This document shows, piece after piece, positions 53,628 through 63,270 of a DNA stretch of 64,000 nucleotides. Origin of the DNA: Vreelandella profundi (GTDB lineage: Bacteria; Pseudomonadota; Gammaproteobacteria; Pseudomonadales; Halomonadaceae); assembly GCF_019722725.1 (NCBI RefSeq), contig NZ_CP077941.1, positions 1,240,001 through 1,304,000 on the forward strand, written 5' to 3'. Below the pieces are notes generated by a model. That model saw only the letters and a list, made by a program, of their open reading frames with translations. It had not been told where the DNA came from and ran no database searches. How positions within the stretch are numbered: the stretch's first letter is position 1; every line of letters begins with the position of its first letter. A program made the translations under genes and the position numbers.

Positions 53628-54749
53628 TTAGGCGGTGGCAATACGCTCGCCACGTTTGAGGCGCTGTTCCTCCAGCGCCCAGGCCACGTGCTCGCGCACC
53701 AGTTCGCTGGGAAAGCCGCGCCGCGCCCACAGCGCCGCTTCCGTGGCCTCGCTCCATGGAGCGTTGCCAAGGCCAATGGCGATGTTGCGCAGCCAGCGCT
53801 CGTAGCCAATGCGCCGGATGGGGCTGCCCGCGGTCTTGTCCAGGAACTCCTCTTCGCCCCAGGCGAACAGGCTGATAAGCGCTGCGCGGTCTAAATCATG
53901 GCGCGGTGCAAAGTCATCTTCCTGGGTAATGCGAGTGAAGCGAGTAAAAGGGCAGACTAGCTGGCAGTCGTCGCAGCCATAAATCCGGTTGCCCATGGCG
54001 CGGCGAAACTCAATGGGTATTGCGCCGTGGAGCTCAATGGTGAGATATGAAATGCACTTGCGCGAGTCGACCACTTTGTCGTCAACGATGGCGCCGGTGG
54101 GGCAGGCGGTACGGCAGCTGTTGCAACTTCCGCAGTGCTCATGCTCAAAGGGCGCATCAATAGGCAGCGGTAGGTCGGTGTAAAGTTCGCCAAGAAAAAA
54201 CAGCGAGCCCGCTTTAGGGTTGAGCAGCATGGCATTTTTGCCAAACCAGCCTAACCCGGCCTTTTGGGCCAGGGCGCGCTCCATCACCGGCGCTGAATCG
54301 ACAAACGCGCGGTAGCCGAACACGCCGACTTCCTGCTCAATTTTTTTTGCTAATAGAGCTAACCGTTTACGGATGAGCTTGTGATAATCGCGCCCCAGCG
54401 CGTAGCGCGATACGTAGGCTTTGCTGGGCTGGCCAAGCACTTTGGTGGTTTCTACCTCGGGGGGCAGGTAATCCATTCGGACGCAGATAATGCGCTGAGT
54501 GCCGGGTTCCAACTGCGCAGGCCGCGTGCGTTTGGTACCGTGTTTGGCCATAAAGCCCATCTCGCCGTGATAGCCTTTTTCTAGCCATGCGTCGAGATGA
54601 GCCTCGTGGGCCGACAGTTCAGTATCGGTGATGCCGACTTGCTGAAAGCCGAGCTCCTGCCCCCAGGTCTTGATTAGACCAGCAAGGCGAGCAAGCTTTT
54701 CGTCAGTCAATGCATCGCTAGGGCGTTCAACGGCAGTGAAATCCGGCAT
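53628..54749 (-). CDS. queG: Epoxyqueuosine reductase QueG
   Basis: Reduces epoxyqueuosine to queuosine in tRNA (last step of Q34 synthesis) using cobalamin and two [4Fe-4S] clusters. 373 residues with cluster cysteines C206, C209, C212, C216 and C259, C262, C266 (CGSCNSCRTACP and CDDCQLVCP). The proposed acid Asp151 is in VDSAPVMERALAQKAGLGW. The C-terminal repeats are helical HEAT-like. Length matches E. coli QueG (379). Start ATG 54749. In E. coli queG also lies near nnr, tsaE and amiB, as here (divergent). Confidence 0.95.
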   Translation of the reverse strand: MPDFTAVERPSDALTDEKLARLAGLIKTWGQELGFQQVGITDTELSAHEAHLDAWLEKGYHGEMGFMAKHGTKRTRPAQLEPGTQRIICVRMDYLPPEVETTKVLGQPSKAYVSRYALGRDYHKLIRKRLALLAKKIEQEVGVFGYRAFVDSAPVMERALAQKAGLGWFGKNAMLLNPKAGSLFFLGELYTDLPLPIDAPFEHEHCGSCNSCRTACPTGAIVDDKVVDSRKCISYLTIELHGAIPIEFRRAMGNRIYGCDDCQLVCPFTRFTRITQEDDFAPRHDLDRAALISLFAWGEEEFLDKTAGSPIRRIGYERWLRNIAIGLGNAPWSEATEAALWARRGFPSELVREHVAWALEEQRLKRGERIATA

Positions 54750-54929
54750 AGTTAATCAAATCAGTCGTTCATCAAATAGATAGAGAGTTAAATAATATAG
54801 TCAGGTCGTCGTCAGTCTAGTCATGCAAGCTAAACAGTTGCCAGCACAGCGGTTGTCAGACTGCGACAAGGTTTTAAGCGCGCTATGCTAACGCATTGGC
54901 AGCCATCAAAATACGTGAAAGGAGAGATC

Positions 54930-56423
54930 GTGACGGTCCCGAATACTTCCATGCTACGCCCTCTGTATAAAGCCGCCCAGGTGCGCGAGCTTGACCGACG
55001 CACGATTGCCGGTGGTATTGATGGCTTTGCATTAATGCAGCGCGCTGCATCCAGCGCTTGGCATTGTTTCCGCTCACGCTGGCCGCAGGCGCGCAGTTTA
55101 ACGGTGATATGTGGCCATGGTAATAACGGCGGCGATGGTCACGTGCTCGCGGCGCTGGGGATGCAGTCTGGTCTTAAGGTTCAGCGGATTACGCTTAAGC
55201 CTCTTGATGAGCTAACCGGTAGCGCGGCCCGCGCCGCAGAGCTGGCAACCTCGGCAGGCGTTGGCTGCGAAGAGTGGCATGCGGGCATTGCGTTAACGGG
55301 CGAGGTGATTATTGATGCGCTGCTGGGCACCGGTTTTAATGGTGCAGTAGAAGGGCGCTTCAAGCGTGTCATTGAAATGATCAATGCCGCTGATCGACCG
55401 GTACTGGCGATTGATATCCCCTCTGGGCTGGTAGCCGATACCGGTGCCATCCCCGGTGTAGCGGTTAACGCTGCCTGCACGGTGACTTTTATTGGCGATA
55501 AAGTCGGTTTGCACACGGGCGATGCGCCGGCCTGCACCGGCGAGATCGATTTTCGCTCCCTGGGCGTTAAAGCCCAGGCGTATTTTGATATTCCCCCCGC
55601 CGCCTGGCGACTGGATGAGTCGCTGTTGGCGGGCGCTTTTACACCGCGCCTGCGCACTAGCCATAAAGGCACAATGGGTCATGTGCTGGTGATGGGGGGC
55701 GCGCCTGGATTTGGCGGGGCCGCTTTATTGGCGTGCCAGGCGGCTGCGCGCATGGGCGCGGGAAAAGTAAGTTTGGCAACGGCGCCTGAACATATCACTG
55801 CCAGCTTAGTGCGCTGCCCCGAGGTGATGGCGCATGGGGTGCGCGGTGGCGCTGAGGCAGGCGAATTGCCACGCCATGCCGATGTTGTCGTTGTGGGGCC
55901 GGGGCTTGGCCAGGCGGCCTGGGGGCAGGCCGTGCTGCAAAGTGCGTTGCAATCGGACGCGCCGCTGGTCGTTGATGCCGATGCTTTGAATCTTTTGGCG
56001 CGCCAGTGGCCTGATGTTCAACGGGATAACTGGATTTTGACGCCGCATCCTGGCGAAGCCGCAAGGCTGCTGGGGTGTACGATCGCCGATATTCAGGCCG
56101 ATCGACCTGCTGCCGTTCAAGCACTGCAGCGAGCACGCGGCGGCGTGGTGATATTAAAAGGCGCAGGCAGCTTAATCGCCGGCCCTGGCGGCTTGGTCGT
56201 TTGCCCGTATGGCAACCCAGGCATGGCCAGCGGAGGAATGGGCGACGTGCTGAGCGGCATGCTGGGAGCGTTGATCGCCCAGCGCGGTGAGGTTGAGTTC
56301 TGCGCTTGGCTTGGCACGATGGTGCATGCGTTAGCAGCTGACCGTGCGGCTGAGCAAGAAGGCGAGCGTGGCCTGCTGGCCAGTGATCTGGCATCCTATG
56401 CGCGAAAATTGATTAATCCTTGA
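54930..56423 (+). CDS. nnr: Bifunctional NAD(P)H-hydrate repair enzyme (epimerase and ADP-dependent dehydratase)
   Basis: Repairs damaged NADHX and NADPHX. The N-terminal YjeF-type epimerase domain has VICGHGNNGGDGHVLA near residue 60-75; the C-terminal dehydratase has VLVMGGAPGFGGA near 252 and NPGMASGGMGDVLSG near 427, the nucleotide and ADP-binding loop. 497 residues from the GTG at 54930, chosen because AAAGGAGAG sits 6 bases upstream; the open frame begins at ATG 54885 and an ATG also occurs at 54951. Its stop overlaps no gene; tsaE starts 11 bases later. Confidence 0.94.
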   Translation: MTVPNTSMLRPLYKAAQVRELDRRTIAGGIDGFALMQRAASSAWHCFRSRWPQARSLTVICGHGNNGGDGHVLAALGMQSGLKVQRITLKPLDELTGSAARAAELATSAGVGCEEWHAGIALTGEVIIDALLGTGFNGAVEGRFKRVIEMINAADRPVLAIDIPSGLVADTGAIPGVAVNAACTVTFIGDKVGLHTGDAPACTGEIDFRSLGVKAQAYFDIPPAAWRLDESLLAGAFTPRLRTSHKGTMGHVLVMGGAPGFGGAALLACQAAARMGAGKVSLATAPEHITASLVRCPEVMAHGVRGGAEAGELPRHADVVVVGPGLGQAAWGQAVLQSALQSDAPLVVDADALNLLARQWPDVQRDNWILTPHPGEAARLLGCTIADIQADRPAAVQALQRARGGVVILKGAGSLIAGPGGLVVCPYGNPGMASGGMGDVLSGMLGALIAQRGEVEFCAWLGTMVHALAADRAAEQEGERGLLASDLASYARKLINP

Positions 56424-56434
56424 AGGCAGCCCAC

Positions 56435-56950
56435 ATGCAGGTGCAATTAGATAATGAAGATGCCCAGGTAACCTTTGGTGAGGCGCTAGGGCATGCTTTG
56501 CAAGGCCGCGGGCTGGTATATCTTGAAGGTGAGTTAGGCGCCGGTAAAACAACGCTCTCGCGCGGCATTCTGCGTGCCTATGGTTATCAGGGGGCTGTGA
56601 AAAGCCCTACCTATACGCTGGTAGAGCCTTACGAGATTGGACCTCAGCGGGTGTATCATCTGGATTTGTATCGACTGTCTGATCCAGAAGAGCTTGAGTT
56701 TATCGGTGGTCGCGATGTGCTGGCCGACGCTGCCCTTAGTATTGTTGAGTGGCCCAGTCGTGGCGAGGGTTGGTTGCCTGCACCTGATCTTCGCTTAATG
56801 CTAGAGGTGGCTGCTCACGGGCGTTTGGCCTCATTAACGGCGTGCAGTGATAAGGGTAGGCTTGTGCTGGCATTATTACAGCGCCAAGTGGATGAAGGAA
56901 GTCAGGTTCGTTCCGACCAGCTGGAGAGTGGTGTGATTCAATGGAAATGA
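56435..56950 (+). CDS. tsaE: tRNA t6A37 threonylcarbamoyladenosine biosynthesis ATPase TsaE
   Basis: A small P-loop ATPase that works with TsaB and TsaD to make t6A at position 37 of ANN-decoding tRNAs. The Walker A is GELGAGKTTLSRG (32-44), then the conserved VKSPTYTLVEPYE and HLDLYRLSDPEELEFIG, and IVEWPSRGEGWLP, all typical of TsaE. 171 residues from ATG 56435 (GAAGG upstream). Its end overlaps amiB by 10 bases, so the two are coupled, as in E. coli. Confidence 0.95.
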   Translation: MQVQLDNEDAQVTFGEALGHALQGRGLVYLEGELGAGKTTLSRGILRAYGYQGAVKSPTYTLVEPYEIGPQRVYHLDLYRLSDPEELEFIGGRDVLADAALSIVEWPSRGEGWLPAPDLRLMLEVAAHGRLASLTACSDKGRLVLALLQRQVDEGSQVRSDQLESGVIQWK

Positions 56951-58404
56951 AAGGCGCAGTAGCACGCGCATGCCGGCTGCTGGCCACGGGTCTTTTTACC
57001 TTAGTGGCGGTCAATGTTCAGGCGGCGACTGTGGACAGTATACGTTTATGGGCGGCGCCTGATCATGCGCGCCTGGTGTTCGATTTGTCGGCTGCCGCAA
57101 ATGCCAACGTCTTCTCGTTGGAAAATCCCGCGCGGTTAGTGATCGATTTAGACGATACGCAGATGGATACTGACCCCAGCACGCTGCCGCTTCACGACAG
57201 TGCCATCACGTCGGTGCGTTCAGGGTTGCGTGACGGTGGTGGCTTGCGGGTAGTGCTTGAGCTTAATCGCGAGGTAGAGCCGCGCCACTTCGCCCTAACG
57301 CCGAACGACCAATACGGGCATCGTCTGGTCGTTGATCTTGAGTATCCCGGCGAGAGTGCCGTTGAAAATCCCATTGATCCCATTGAGGCAATGATTCGGG
57401 ATCAGGAAATTCAGTCGCAGCTTGCCATTGCTCAACAGCAGGTGCCGGGCAGTCCGCAGGTGTCTGCACCCGCCGAGCCAATAGAAGTGCAGGAAGCTAA
57501 GCCGCATCCGCGTCGAGATATTATTATTGCCGTTGATGCCGGACACGGCGGCGAAGACCCGGGCGCGATTGGCCCTTCAGGTACCCGCGAAAAAGACGTC
57601 GTGCTTGAAATTGCCCGACGTTTAGCCGCTGAGGTGAACAGCACCGAAGGGTTCAAGGCGGTGCTGACGCGCGACGGTGATTACTACATTGGCTTGCGTC
57701 AACGTACGGCGCTGGCCCGCGAACAAAAAGCCGATTTCTTTGTTTCAATTCATGCCGATGCCTTCACCAGTCCGCGCCCTCAGGGCAGCTCGGTGTATGC
57801 GCTTTCTCAACGCGGGGCAACCTCGGAAACCGCGCAGTGGCTGGCCGATAGCGAAAACCGCTCTGATCTTATTGGCGGTGTCGATGGCAGCCTTTCGCTG
57901 CGTGATAAGGATCAAGTGCTGCGCGGCGTGCTGTTAGATTTGACTATGACGGCCACGTTGAACGATTCGTTATCCATCGGCGGGCAGGTGTTAGAGCAGC
58001 TTGGGCGGATCAATCAGCTGCATAAACCGCGCGTCGAGCAGGCCGGGTTTATGGTGCTTAAATCGCCTGATATTCCGTCGCTACTGATTGAAGTTGGCTT
58101 TATCTCCAATCCTGATGAAGAGCGTCGCTTACGCGACCCGGTGCATCAAACGGGGCTGTCGCGGGCTATTTTTGGCGGTCTGCGCGAGCATTTTGTTCGC
58201 TATCCGCCGCCCGCCAGTTTGCTTTCTTGGCAGCGTGATAACCAGCGCCGGCCGTCAGGTAACGAGTACCGCATTCAGTCAGGCGATACGCTGTCGGCGA
58301 TTGCCATCCGCCACGGCGTGCCAGTGAACCAGCTTCGCCAGGCCAATGACTTAAACGGTGACGTTATTCGCGTTGGCCAAGTGCTACAAATTCCCAGCTC
58401 ATGA
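56941..58404 (+). CDS. amiB: N-acetylmuramoyl-L-alanine amidase with AMIN, amidase_3 and LysM domains
   Basis: Cleaves the peptide stem from peptidoglycan at the division septum. Signal peptide (1-29), AMIN septal-targeting domain (about 30-135), a linker rich in Gln/Pro/Glu (about 145-190), catalytic amidase_3 domain (about 193-415) and one LysM repeat (about 441-487). Zinc ligands and catalytic residues: H202 in DAGHGGEDPG, E217, H271 in SIHADAF and E384 in LIEVGFISN. The LysM end and the position before mutL identify the AmiB type. Start 56941 or 56947. Confidence 0.93.
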   Translation: MEMKGAVARACRLLATGLFTLVAVNVQAATVDSIRLWAAPDHARLVFDLSAAANANVFSLENPARLVIDLDDTQMDTDPSTLPLHDSAITSVRSGLRDGGGLRVVLELNREVEPRHFALTPNDQYGHRLVVDLEYPGESAVENPIDPIEAMIRDQEIQSQLAIAQQQVPGSPQVSAPAEPIEVQEAKPHPRRDIIIAVDAGHGGEDPGAIGPSGTREKDVVLEIARRLAAEVNSTEGFKAVLTRDGDYYIGLRQRTALAREQKADFFVSIHADAFTSPRPQGSSVYALSQRGATSETAQWLADSENRSDLIGGVDGSLSLRDKDQVLRGVLLDLTMTATLNDSLSIGGQVLEQLGRINQLHKPRVEQAGFMVLKSPDIPSLLIEVGFISNPDEERRLRDPVHQTGLSRAIFGGLREHFVRYPPPASLLSWQRDNQRRPSGNEYRIQSGDTLSAIAIRHGVPVNQLRQANDLNGDVIRVGQVLQIPSS

Positions 58405-58426
58405 GGTGCTGTTTATGAGGTGCTGT
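58401..58426. repeat. Short direct duplication at the amiB-mutL junction
   Basis: ATGAGGTGCTGT occurs at 58401-58412 and again at 58415-58426. The first copy contains the amiB stop codon (TGA), so this looks like a 14-base slippage duplication that lengthened the gap before mutL and may provide the GAGG ribosome site (58417-58420). Confidence 0.6.
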
Positions 58427-58436
58427 GTTGACTGAT

Positions 58437-60371
58437 ATGACCGCTACCGCATCGCGTATTCATGTGCTCGACCCGCGCTTGGCCAACCAGATTGCGGCCG
58501 GCGAGGTCGTTGAGCGCCCTGCATCGGTAACCAAAGAGCTGATAGAAAACGCCATTGATGCCGGCAGCCAGCGTATCGATGTCGATATTGAGCAGGGCGG
58601 TACGCGGCTCATCAAGGTGCGTGATGATGGTATCGGCATCGGTGAGCAGGACTTGCCGCTGGCCTTGGCGCGCCACGCAACCAGTAAAATTGGTAGCCTG
58701 GAAGACCTGGAGGGCGTTAGTTCGCTAGGTTTTCGGGGTGAGGCGCTGGCGTCTATCAGTTCAGTTTCACGCTTAGAGCTGATCTCTAACGCTGAAGATG
58801 ACCCTCGCCATGGCTGGCGAGTGGTGGCAGAGGGGCGTGGAATGGAGGCCAGGGTCACGCCAGCGCCGCACCCCCGAGGCACCAGTGTTGGCGTGCGCGA
58901 TTTGTTTTTTAACACGCCGGCTAGGCGTAAATTCTTACGTACCGAAAAGACAGAATTTGCTCACGTGGAAGAAGCGTTTCGCCGTCAGGCGCTGTCGCGT
59001 TATGACATCACGTGGGTGCTGCGGCACAATCAAAAGGTCATTCATCAGCTGCCTTCCGGGCACTCTGTCGCAGCCCGAGAGCGTCGAATTGCCTCGCTGC
59101 TCGGTAAGAATTTTATTGAGCATGCTCGCTACATTGAACGCGAGGCGGGCGGCCTGCGGTTAAGTGGCTGGGTAGGTCTGCCTACTCATTCGCGCTCGCA
59201 GGCCGATCAGCAGTATTTTTTTGTGAATGGACGTGTGGTTCGCGATCGGCTCGTCGCCCATGCGGTGCGCCAAGCTTACCGTGATGTGCTGTTTAATGGC
59301 CGTCATCCGGTGTTTGTGCTCTATCTTGAACTTGATCCTGACGTTGTCGATGTCAACGTTCATCCGACCAAGCACGAAGTACGCTTCCGTGATGGCCGCA
59401 TGGTGCACGACTTTCTGTATTCGAGTCTGCACCACAGTCTGGCGTCCTCTAAGCCCTCAGCTGATCATGATGCCGACGGCGATGAGGTAAACGAGAGCGA
59501 CGACGGTCATTCACAAGAGGGTGTAGCAGAAAATGCCGAGCAGCCGCGCTGGCAGCAGCAGGGGATTGCACTGACTCACTCGCCGGATCGCCACCCGGGC
59601 GCTGAGCGCGTGCGCCGCTTCATGCAGGGCTATCAGGCGCTTCATCCCAATCATGAAGAAACCCTGTTGACCCCGCAGACTAGCGATTCAAATGAGCTAG
59701 GCGGCAGCGCGATGAGCAACAGCCATGGCGCCAACCAAGTGCGCGAAGCGCCGCTGGCAATGCCGGATGACGACCCGACCGCGCCGCCGCCGCTGGGGTT
59801 TGCGCTAGGCCAGTTACACGGTATTTATATTTTGGCGCAGAACGCGCAGGGGCTCGTGTTGGTGGATATGCACGCTGCTCATGAGCGCATTGTTTACGAG
59901 CGTATGAAAACCCAGCTTGCAGCCGCGAAAGGCTTAGATGCTCAGCCGCTGCTGGTGCCTGTTTCTATTGCCGCTAGCGGGACGGAGGTGGCGACGGCCG
60001 AGAGCGAGCAGGCGGCCATTGCCAAGCTGGGTATTGAGCTTGATATTGCCGGGCCAGAGACATTGCTGGTTCGCCAGATGCCAGCGCTACTGGCGCAGGC
60101 CGATCCTGAAGCGCTAGTGCGCCAGATGCTTGAGGAACTCGCCCGCTATGGCCGTACTCACCAGGTTGAAGCGCGGCTGCATGAGCTGCTCTCCACGATG
60201 GCCTGCCATGGTAGCGTGCGCGCCAATCGGCGGCTTACCCTTGATGAGATGAATGGGTTGCTGCGCGATATGGAGCGCACCGAGCGCAGCGACCAGTGTA
60301 ATCACGGTCGCCCCACCTGGACGCAAATGGGCTTAAAGGCGCTTGATCGTTTGTTTTTACGTGGGCAGTAG
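58437..60371 (+). CDS. mutL: DNA mismatch repair protein MutL (endonuclease type)
   Basis: Couples mismatch recognition by MutS to strand removal. The N-terminal GHKL ATPase has [26 protein letters not shown] and [16 protein letters not shown], and [11 protein letters not shown]. The C-terminal domain carries [12 protein letters not shown] from Asp477, the endonuclease motif D(Q/M)HA-x2-E-x4-E, together with [13 protein letters not shown] and QCNHGRPTW, metal-site motifs. This points to a nicking MutL as in Pseudomonas, not the E. coli type that needs MutH. 644 residues from ATG 58437; a GTG at 58425 is in frame. The middle linker (about 345-445) is Gln/Glu/Ala-rich. Confidence 0.94.
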   Translation: MTATASRIHVLDPRLANQIAAGEVVERPASVTKELIENAIDAGSQRIDVDIEQGGTRLIKVRDDGIGIGEQDLPLALARHATSKIGSLEDLEGVSSLGFRGEALASISSVSRLELISNAEDDPRHGWRVVAEGRGMEARVTPAPHPRGTSVGVRDLFFNTPARRKFLRTEKTEFAHVEEAFRRQALSRYDITWVLRHNQKVIHQLPSGHSVAARERRIASLLGKNFIEHARYIEREAGGLRLSGWVGLPTHSRSQADQQYFFVNGRVVRDRLVAHAVRQAYRDVLFNGRHPVFVLYLELDPDVVDVNVHPTKHEVRFRDGRMVHDFLYSSLHHSLASSKPSADHDADGDEVNESDDGHSQEGVAENAEQPRWQQQGIALTHSPDRHPGAERVRRFMQGYQALHPNHEETLLTPQTSDSNELGGSAMSNSHGANQVREAPLAMPDDDPTAPPPLGFALGQLHGIYILAQNAQGLVLVDMHAAHERIVYERMKTQLAAAKGLDAQPLLVPVSIAASGTEVATAESEQAAIAKLGIELDIAGPETLLVRQMPALLAQADPEALVRQMLEELARYGRTHQVEARLHELLSTMACHGSVRANRRLTLDEMNGLLRDMERTERSDQCNHGRPTWTQMGLKALDRLFLRGQ

Positions 60372-60406
60372 CCACTAGTCGCTTGATAAGTGATGTCTTG
60401 TTCAAT

Positions 60407-60428
60407 AGGCGCTAAGGCGCCTTTTTTT
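60407..60428 (+). terminator. Rho-independent terminator between mutL and miaA
   Basis: AGGCGC (60407-60412) pairs with GCGCCT (60417-60422) over a 4-base loop; the T-run continues to 60428. It lies 36 bases after mutL and 22 bases before miaA. Confidence 0.85.
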
Positions 60429-60449
60429 AATCCGGAGTTTTAACAGCGC

Positions 60450-61388
60450 ATGGCTGATACGCGCCCCTGGGCGATTTTTTTGATGGGCCCTACGGCTGCG
60501 GGTAAAACCGACGCCGCTATGGCGTTACACGAGCGCTTGGGGCACGAGCTGATTAGCGTTGATTCAGCCATGGTTTACCGCGGCATGGATGTTGGCAGCG
60601 CAAAGCCTAGTGCTGCAGAGCTTGCCCGCGCGCCGCATCGCTTGATTGATATTCGTGACCCTGCGGAGCCTTATTCAGCCGCTGATTTTCGTGAGGATGC
60701 ACAGGCGCACATGCGACAAATTAGCGCGGCTGGCAAGGTGCCCCTGCTGGTAGGCGGCACCATGCTGTATTTCAAGCAATTGATGGAAGGCGTTGCCAAT
60801 CTTCCCTCGGCGGATTCGGCTATCCGTCAACAGCTTGAGGATCAGTGTCAGGCGGAGGGGCTTTTGGTGCTCCATAAGCGCTTGGCGCAGGTTGATGCGC
60901 TGTCCGCTGAGCGCATTCATCCTAATGATCCTCAGCGCATTATGCGCGCGCTGGAAGTTTATTACGTCAGCGGACGGCCGATGAGCGAACTTTGGGCAGA
61001 GCAGCAGCCGGAAACCTTTCCATGGCGGGTGCTGTCGATAGCTTTAGCGCCTAATGATCGCAGCTTCTTGCATCGGCGTATCGAGCAGCGCTTTGAACTA
61101 ATGCTGGGCGAAGGCTTGATAAATGAAGTCGCCGCCCTCAAAAAGCGTAATGACTTACATTCAGGCTTGCCTGCTATGAAAAGCGTTGGCTATCGCCAAG
61201 TCTGGGAATATCTGGATGGCGAGTACGATTATGCCACTCTCGTTGAGCGTGGCGTCATAGCTACGCGCCAGCTTGCTAAGCGTCAATTGACGTGGTTAAG
61301 AAGCTGGCCTGAGTTAACGTGGGTAGATTCGCAGCGTGACGATGTGTTCGATAACGTGCTGAAAATCGTGCGTGAAAGCGGTGCTTAG
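60450..61388 (+). CDS. miaA: tRNA dimethylallyltransferase
   Basis: Adds a dimethylallyl group to A37 of UNN-decoding tRNAs. The Walker A is [14 protein letters not shown] (13-26), followed by [20 protein letters not shown] and [19 protein letters not shown], then [16 protein letters not shown] and the C-terminal [17 protein letters not shown] and [13 protein letters not shown] motifs. The 312-residue length matches E. coli MiaA (316). A promoter may lie in the small gap after the terminator; the hfq start is 138 bases downstream. Confidence 0.96.
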   Translation: MADTRPWAIFLMGPTAAGKTDAAMALHERLGHELISVDSAMVYRGMDVGSAKPSAAELARAPHRLIDIRDPAEPYSAADFREDAQAHMRQISAAGKVPLLVGGTMLYFKQLMEGVANLPSADSAIRQQLEDQCQAEGLLVLHKRLAQVDALSAERIHPNDPQRIMRALEVYYVSGRPMSELWAEQQPETFPWRVLSIALAPNDRSFLHRRIEQRFELMLGEGLINEVAALKKRNDLHSGLPAMKSVGYRQVWEYLDGEYDYATLVERGVIATRQLAKRQLTWLRSWPELTWVDSQRDDVFDNVLKIVRESGA

Positions 61389-61525
61389 CGTAAGATGATG
61401 ATCTAGTGAATGTGTGTTTTCGAGCGGCCAGTTGACTAGGCCTTTCGGGCAACAAGATTGCGGCGTAGCACCAGTAGGGCACGCCATTGATAATTAACCC
61501 CAACGACAGTTTTAGGGAGAGCAAC

Positions 61526-61774
61526 ATGTCCAAAGGGCAGTCCCTTCAAGATCCTTACTTGAATATTTTGCGCAAGGAGCGCATTCCGGTCTCTATCTTT
61601 TTGGTCAACGGCATTAAGCTGCAGGGCCAGATTGAATCGTTTGACCAGTTTGTTATCTTATTGCGTAATACCGTCAGCCAGATGGTTTATAAACACGCTA
61701 TTTCTACGGTTGTGCCTTCTCGCAATGTACGCTTGCCTGCGCCAGATCTGGCAGAGCAGGATGCAGAGATTTAA
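61526..61774 (+). CDS. hfq: RNA chaperone Hfq
   Basis: A hexameric Sm-like protein that helps small RNAs pair with mRNAs. 82 residues from ATG 61526 (TAGGGAGAG upstream). Sm1 covers [23 protein letters not shown] and Sm2 has the [12 protein letters not shown] signature, with KH contacting RNA on the proximal face. The C-terminal tail is short ([12 protein letters not shown]), compared with the long E. coli tail, which may weaken RNA release control. A 138-base non-coding gap (61389-61525) probably holds its own promoters, as in other gammaproteobacteria. Confidence 0.97.
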   Translation: MSKGQSLQDPYLNILRKERIPVSIFLVNGIKLQGQIESFDQFVILLRNTVSQMVYKHAISTVVPSRNVRLPAPDLAEQDAEI

Positions 61775-61811
61775 CACCGCTGGAAAAGCAAGAGAATCCA
61801 CGAGGTATTGA

Positions 61812-63122
61812 TTGTTTTTCGAACGCCCAGACGCCGGTGAAACGGCAGTTCTTGTTCACGTTGATTTCCATGATGAACAAAAACGTGAAGACCCGGGTGA
61901 GTTTTTAGAGCTCGTGCGCTCTGCTGGTGCAGAGCCTGCGACTCTACTCACTGCTAGCCGACATCGTCCAGATTCGCGCACTTTTATTGGATCCGGTAAG
62001 TTGGAAGAGTTGCGGGCATTGCTTGCGGCTCATAAAGCAGAACTGGTCATCTTCAACCATAGCTTAAGCCCCTCTCAAGAGCGCAATGTTGAGCAAGAGC
62101 TCAAATGCCGAGTGTTAGACCGTACCGGTCTTATTCTCGATATCTTTGCGCAGCGGGCACGAACTCATGAAGGTAAGCTGCAGGTAGAGCTTGCCCAGCT
62201 TGAATATATGTCTACTCGCTTAGTGCGAGGCTGGACACACCTAGAGCGCCAAAAGGGCGGTATTGGCCTGCGCGGCCCGGGTGAGACACAGCTTGAAACT
62301 GACCGACGCCTATTGCGTGGTCGGATTAAATCGATTCATAAGCGGCTTGATAAAGTGCGTAGCCAGCGAGACCAGAATCGTCGCGCCCGCGCTCGCGCTG
62401 AAATCCACAGCGTCTCGTTAGTGGGTTATACCAACGCCGGTAAGTCAACGTTGTTTAACGCGTTAACCAACGCCGATGTGTATGCCGCGGATCAGCTGTT
62501 CGCAACGCTGGACCCGACGCTACGCCGCCTGGAAATTGCAGACGTTGGCCCTGTGGTTATGGCAGATACGGTTGGTTTTATTCGCCATTTACCACATAAG
62601 CTGGTTGAGGCGTTTCAGGCAACGCTGCAGGAGGCGTCCGAAGCTTCACTGCTGGTGCATGTTATTGACGCCGCGGATCCTGACCGCGAACTCAACGTGA
62701 AGCAGGTAGAGTTAGTGCTAAAAGAGATCGGTGCTAACGATGTGCCGGTGCTCAAGGTTATGAATAAAATTGATAGGCTGGGCAGCGCGCCGCGCATAGA
62801 GCGTGATGGCCAGGGCGTCCCGGAAGTCGTTTGGCTCTCGGCGCAGGAAGGGCAAGGCCTTGATTTGCTGCACGAAGCGCTCAGTGAGCGGTTGGCAAAC
62901 GATGTCATTGGCTTTTCGCTGACACTCAGTCCTGAGCAAGGTAAGCTGCGTGCAGGGTTGCATGAGCTTAATGCCGTTCGCACAGAGTCCTTTGATGAGC
63001 AGGGTCATTCTGTATTGGGTGTGCGCCTGCCACGGCGTGATTTTAATCAGCTGATGGCGCAACTGGGCGAGCGCGCCAATACGTATCTACCTAAAGCACT
63101 ACGTGAAACCGATGAGTGGTAG
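61812..63122 (+). CDS. hflX: Ribosome-splitting GTPase HflX
   Basis: A 436-residue OBG-type GTPase that dissociates stalled or heat-damaged ribosomes. The N-terminal HflX domain has GSGKLEELRALLAAHK and RTGLILDIFAQRARTHEGKL, then RGPGETQLETDRRLLRGRI. The G domain has VGYTNAGKSTLFNAL, VMADTVGFIRHLPH and VMNKIDRL. The start TTG at 61812 is the best choice: the frame has no earlier ATG, E. coli HflX also begins with TTG, and the protein then aligns from its first residue (LFFERPDAGE). GAGG lies upstream. hflK follows after 148 bases. Confidence 0.95.
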   Translation: MFFERPDAGETAVLVHVDFHDEQKREDPGEFLELVRSAGAEPATLLTASRHRPDSRTFIGSGKLEELRALLAAHKAELVIFNHSLSPSQERNVEQELKCRVLDRTGLILDIFAQRARTHEGKLQVELAQLEYMSTRLVRGWTHLERQKGGIGLRGPGETQLETDRRLLRGRIKSIHKRLDKVRSQRDQNRRARARAEIHSVSLVGYTNAGKSTLFNALTNADVYAADQLFATLDPTLRRLEIADVGPVVMADTVGFIRHLPHKLVEAFQATLQEASEASLLVHVIDAADPDRELNVKQVELVLKEIGANDVPVLKVMNKIDRLGSAPRIERDGQGVPEVVWLSAQEGQGLDLLHEALSERLANDVIGFSLTLSPEQGKLRAGLHELNAVRTESFDEQGHSVLGVRLPRRDFNQLMAQLGERANTYLPKALRETDEW

Positions 63123-63270
63123 TCTAGTTGTTAAGATATTCCGTGCACTGCCGGTTTTCTGTTTCGCATAAGAATGAGACAAGATTTATATAGCAACAAT
63201 ATCAAAACGCGACGGCTTCTCTTACCGGTGGAGTCACGTCCGTTAGTGAATTTCTTAGTGGAGACGATGT

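Noticed and set aside
55795..56394. Minus-strand open frame of about 199 codons inside nnr
   Set aside because: Arg/Pro/His-rich composition typical of an antisense shadow in a GC-rich gene; nnr is strongly supported by domain motifs.
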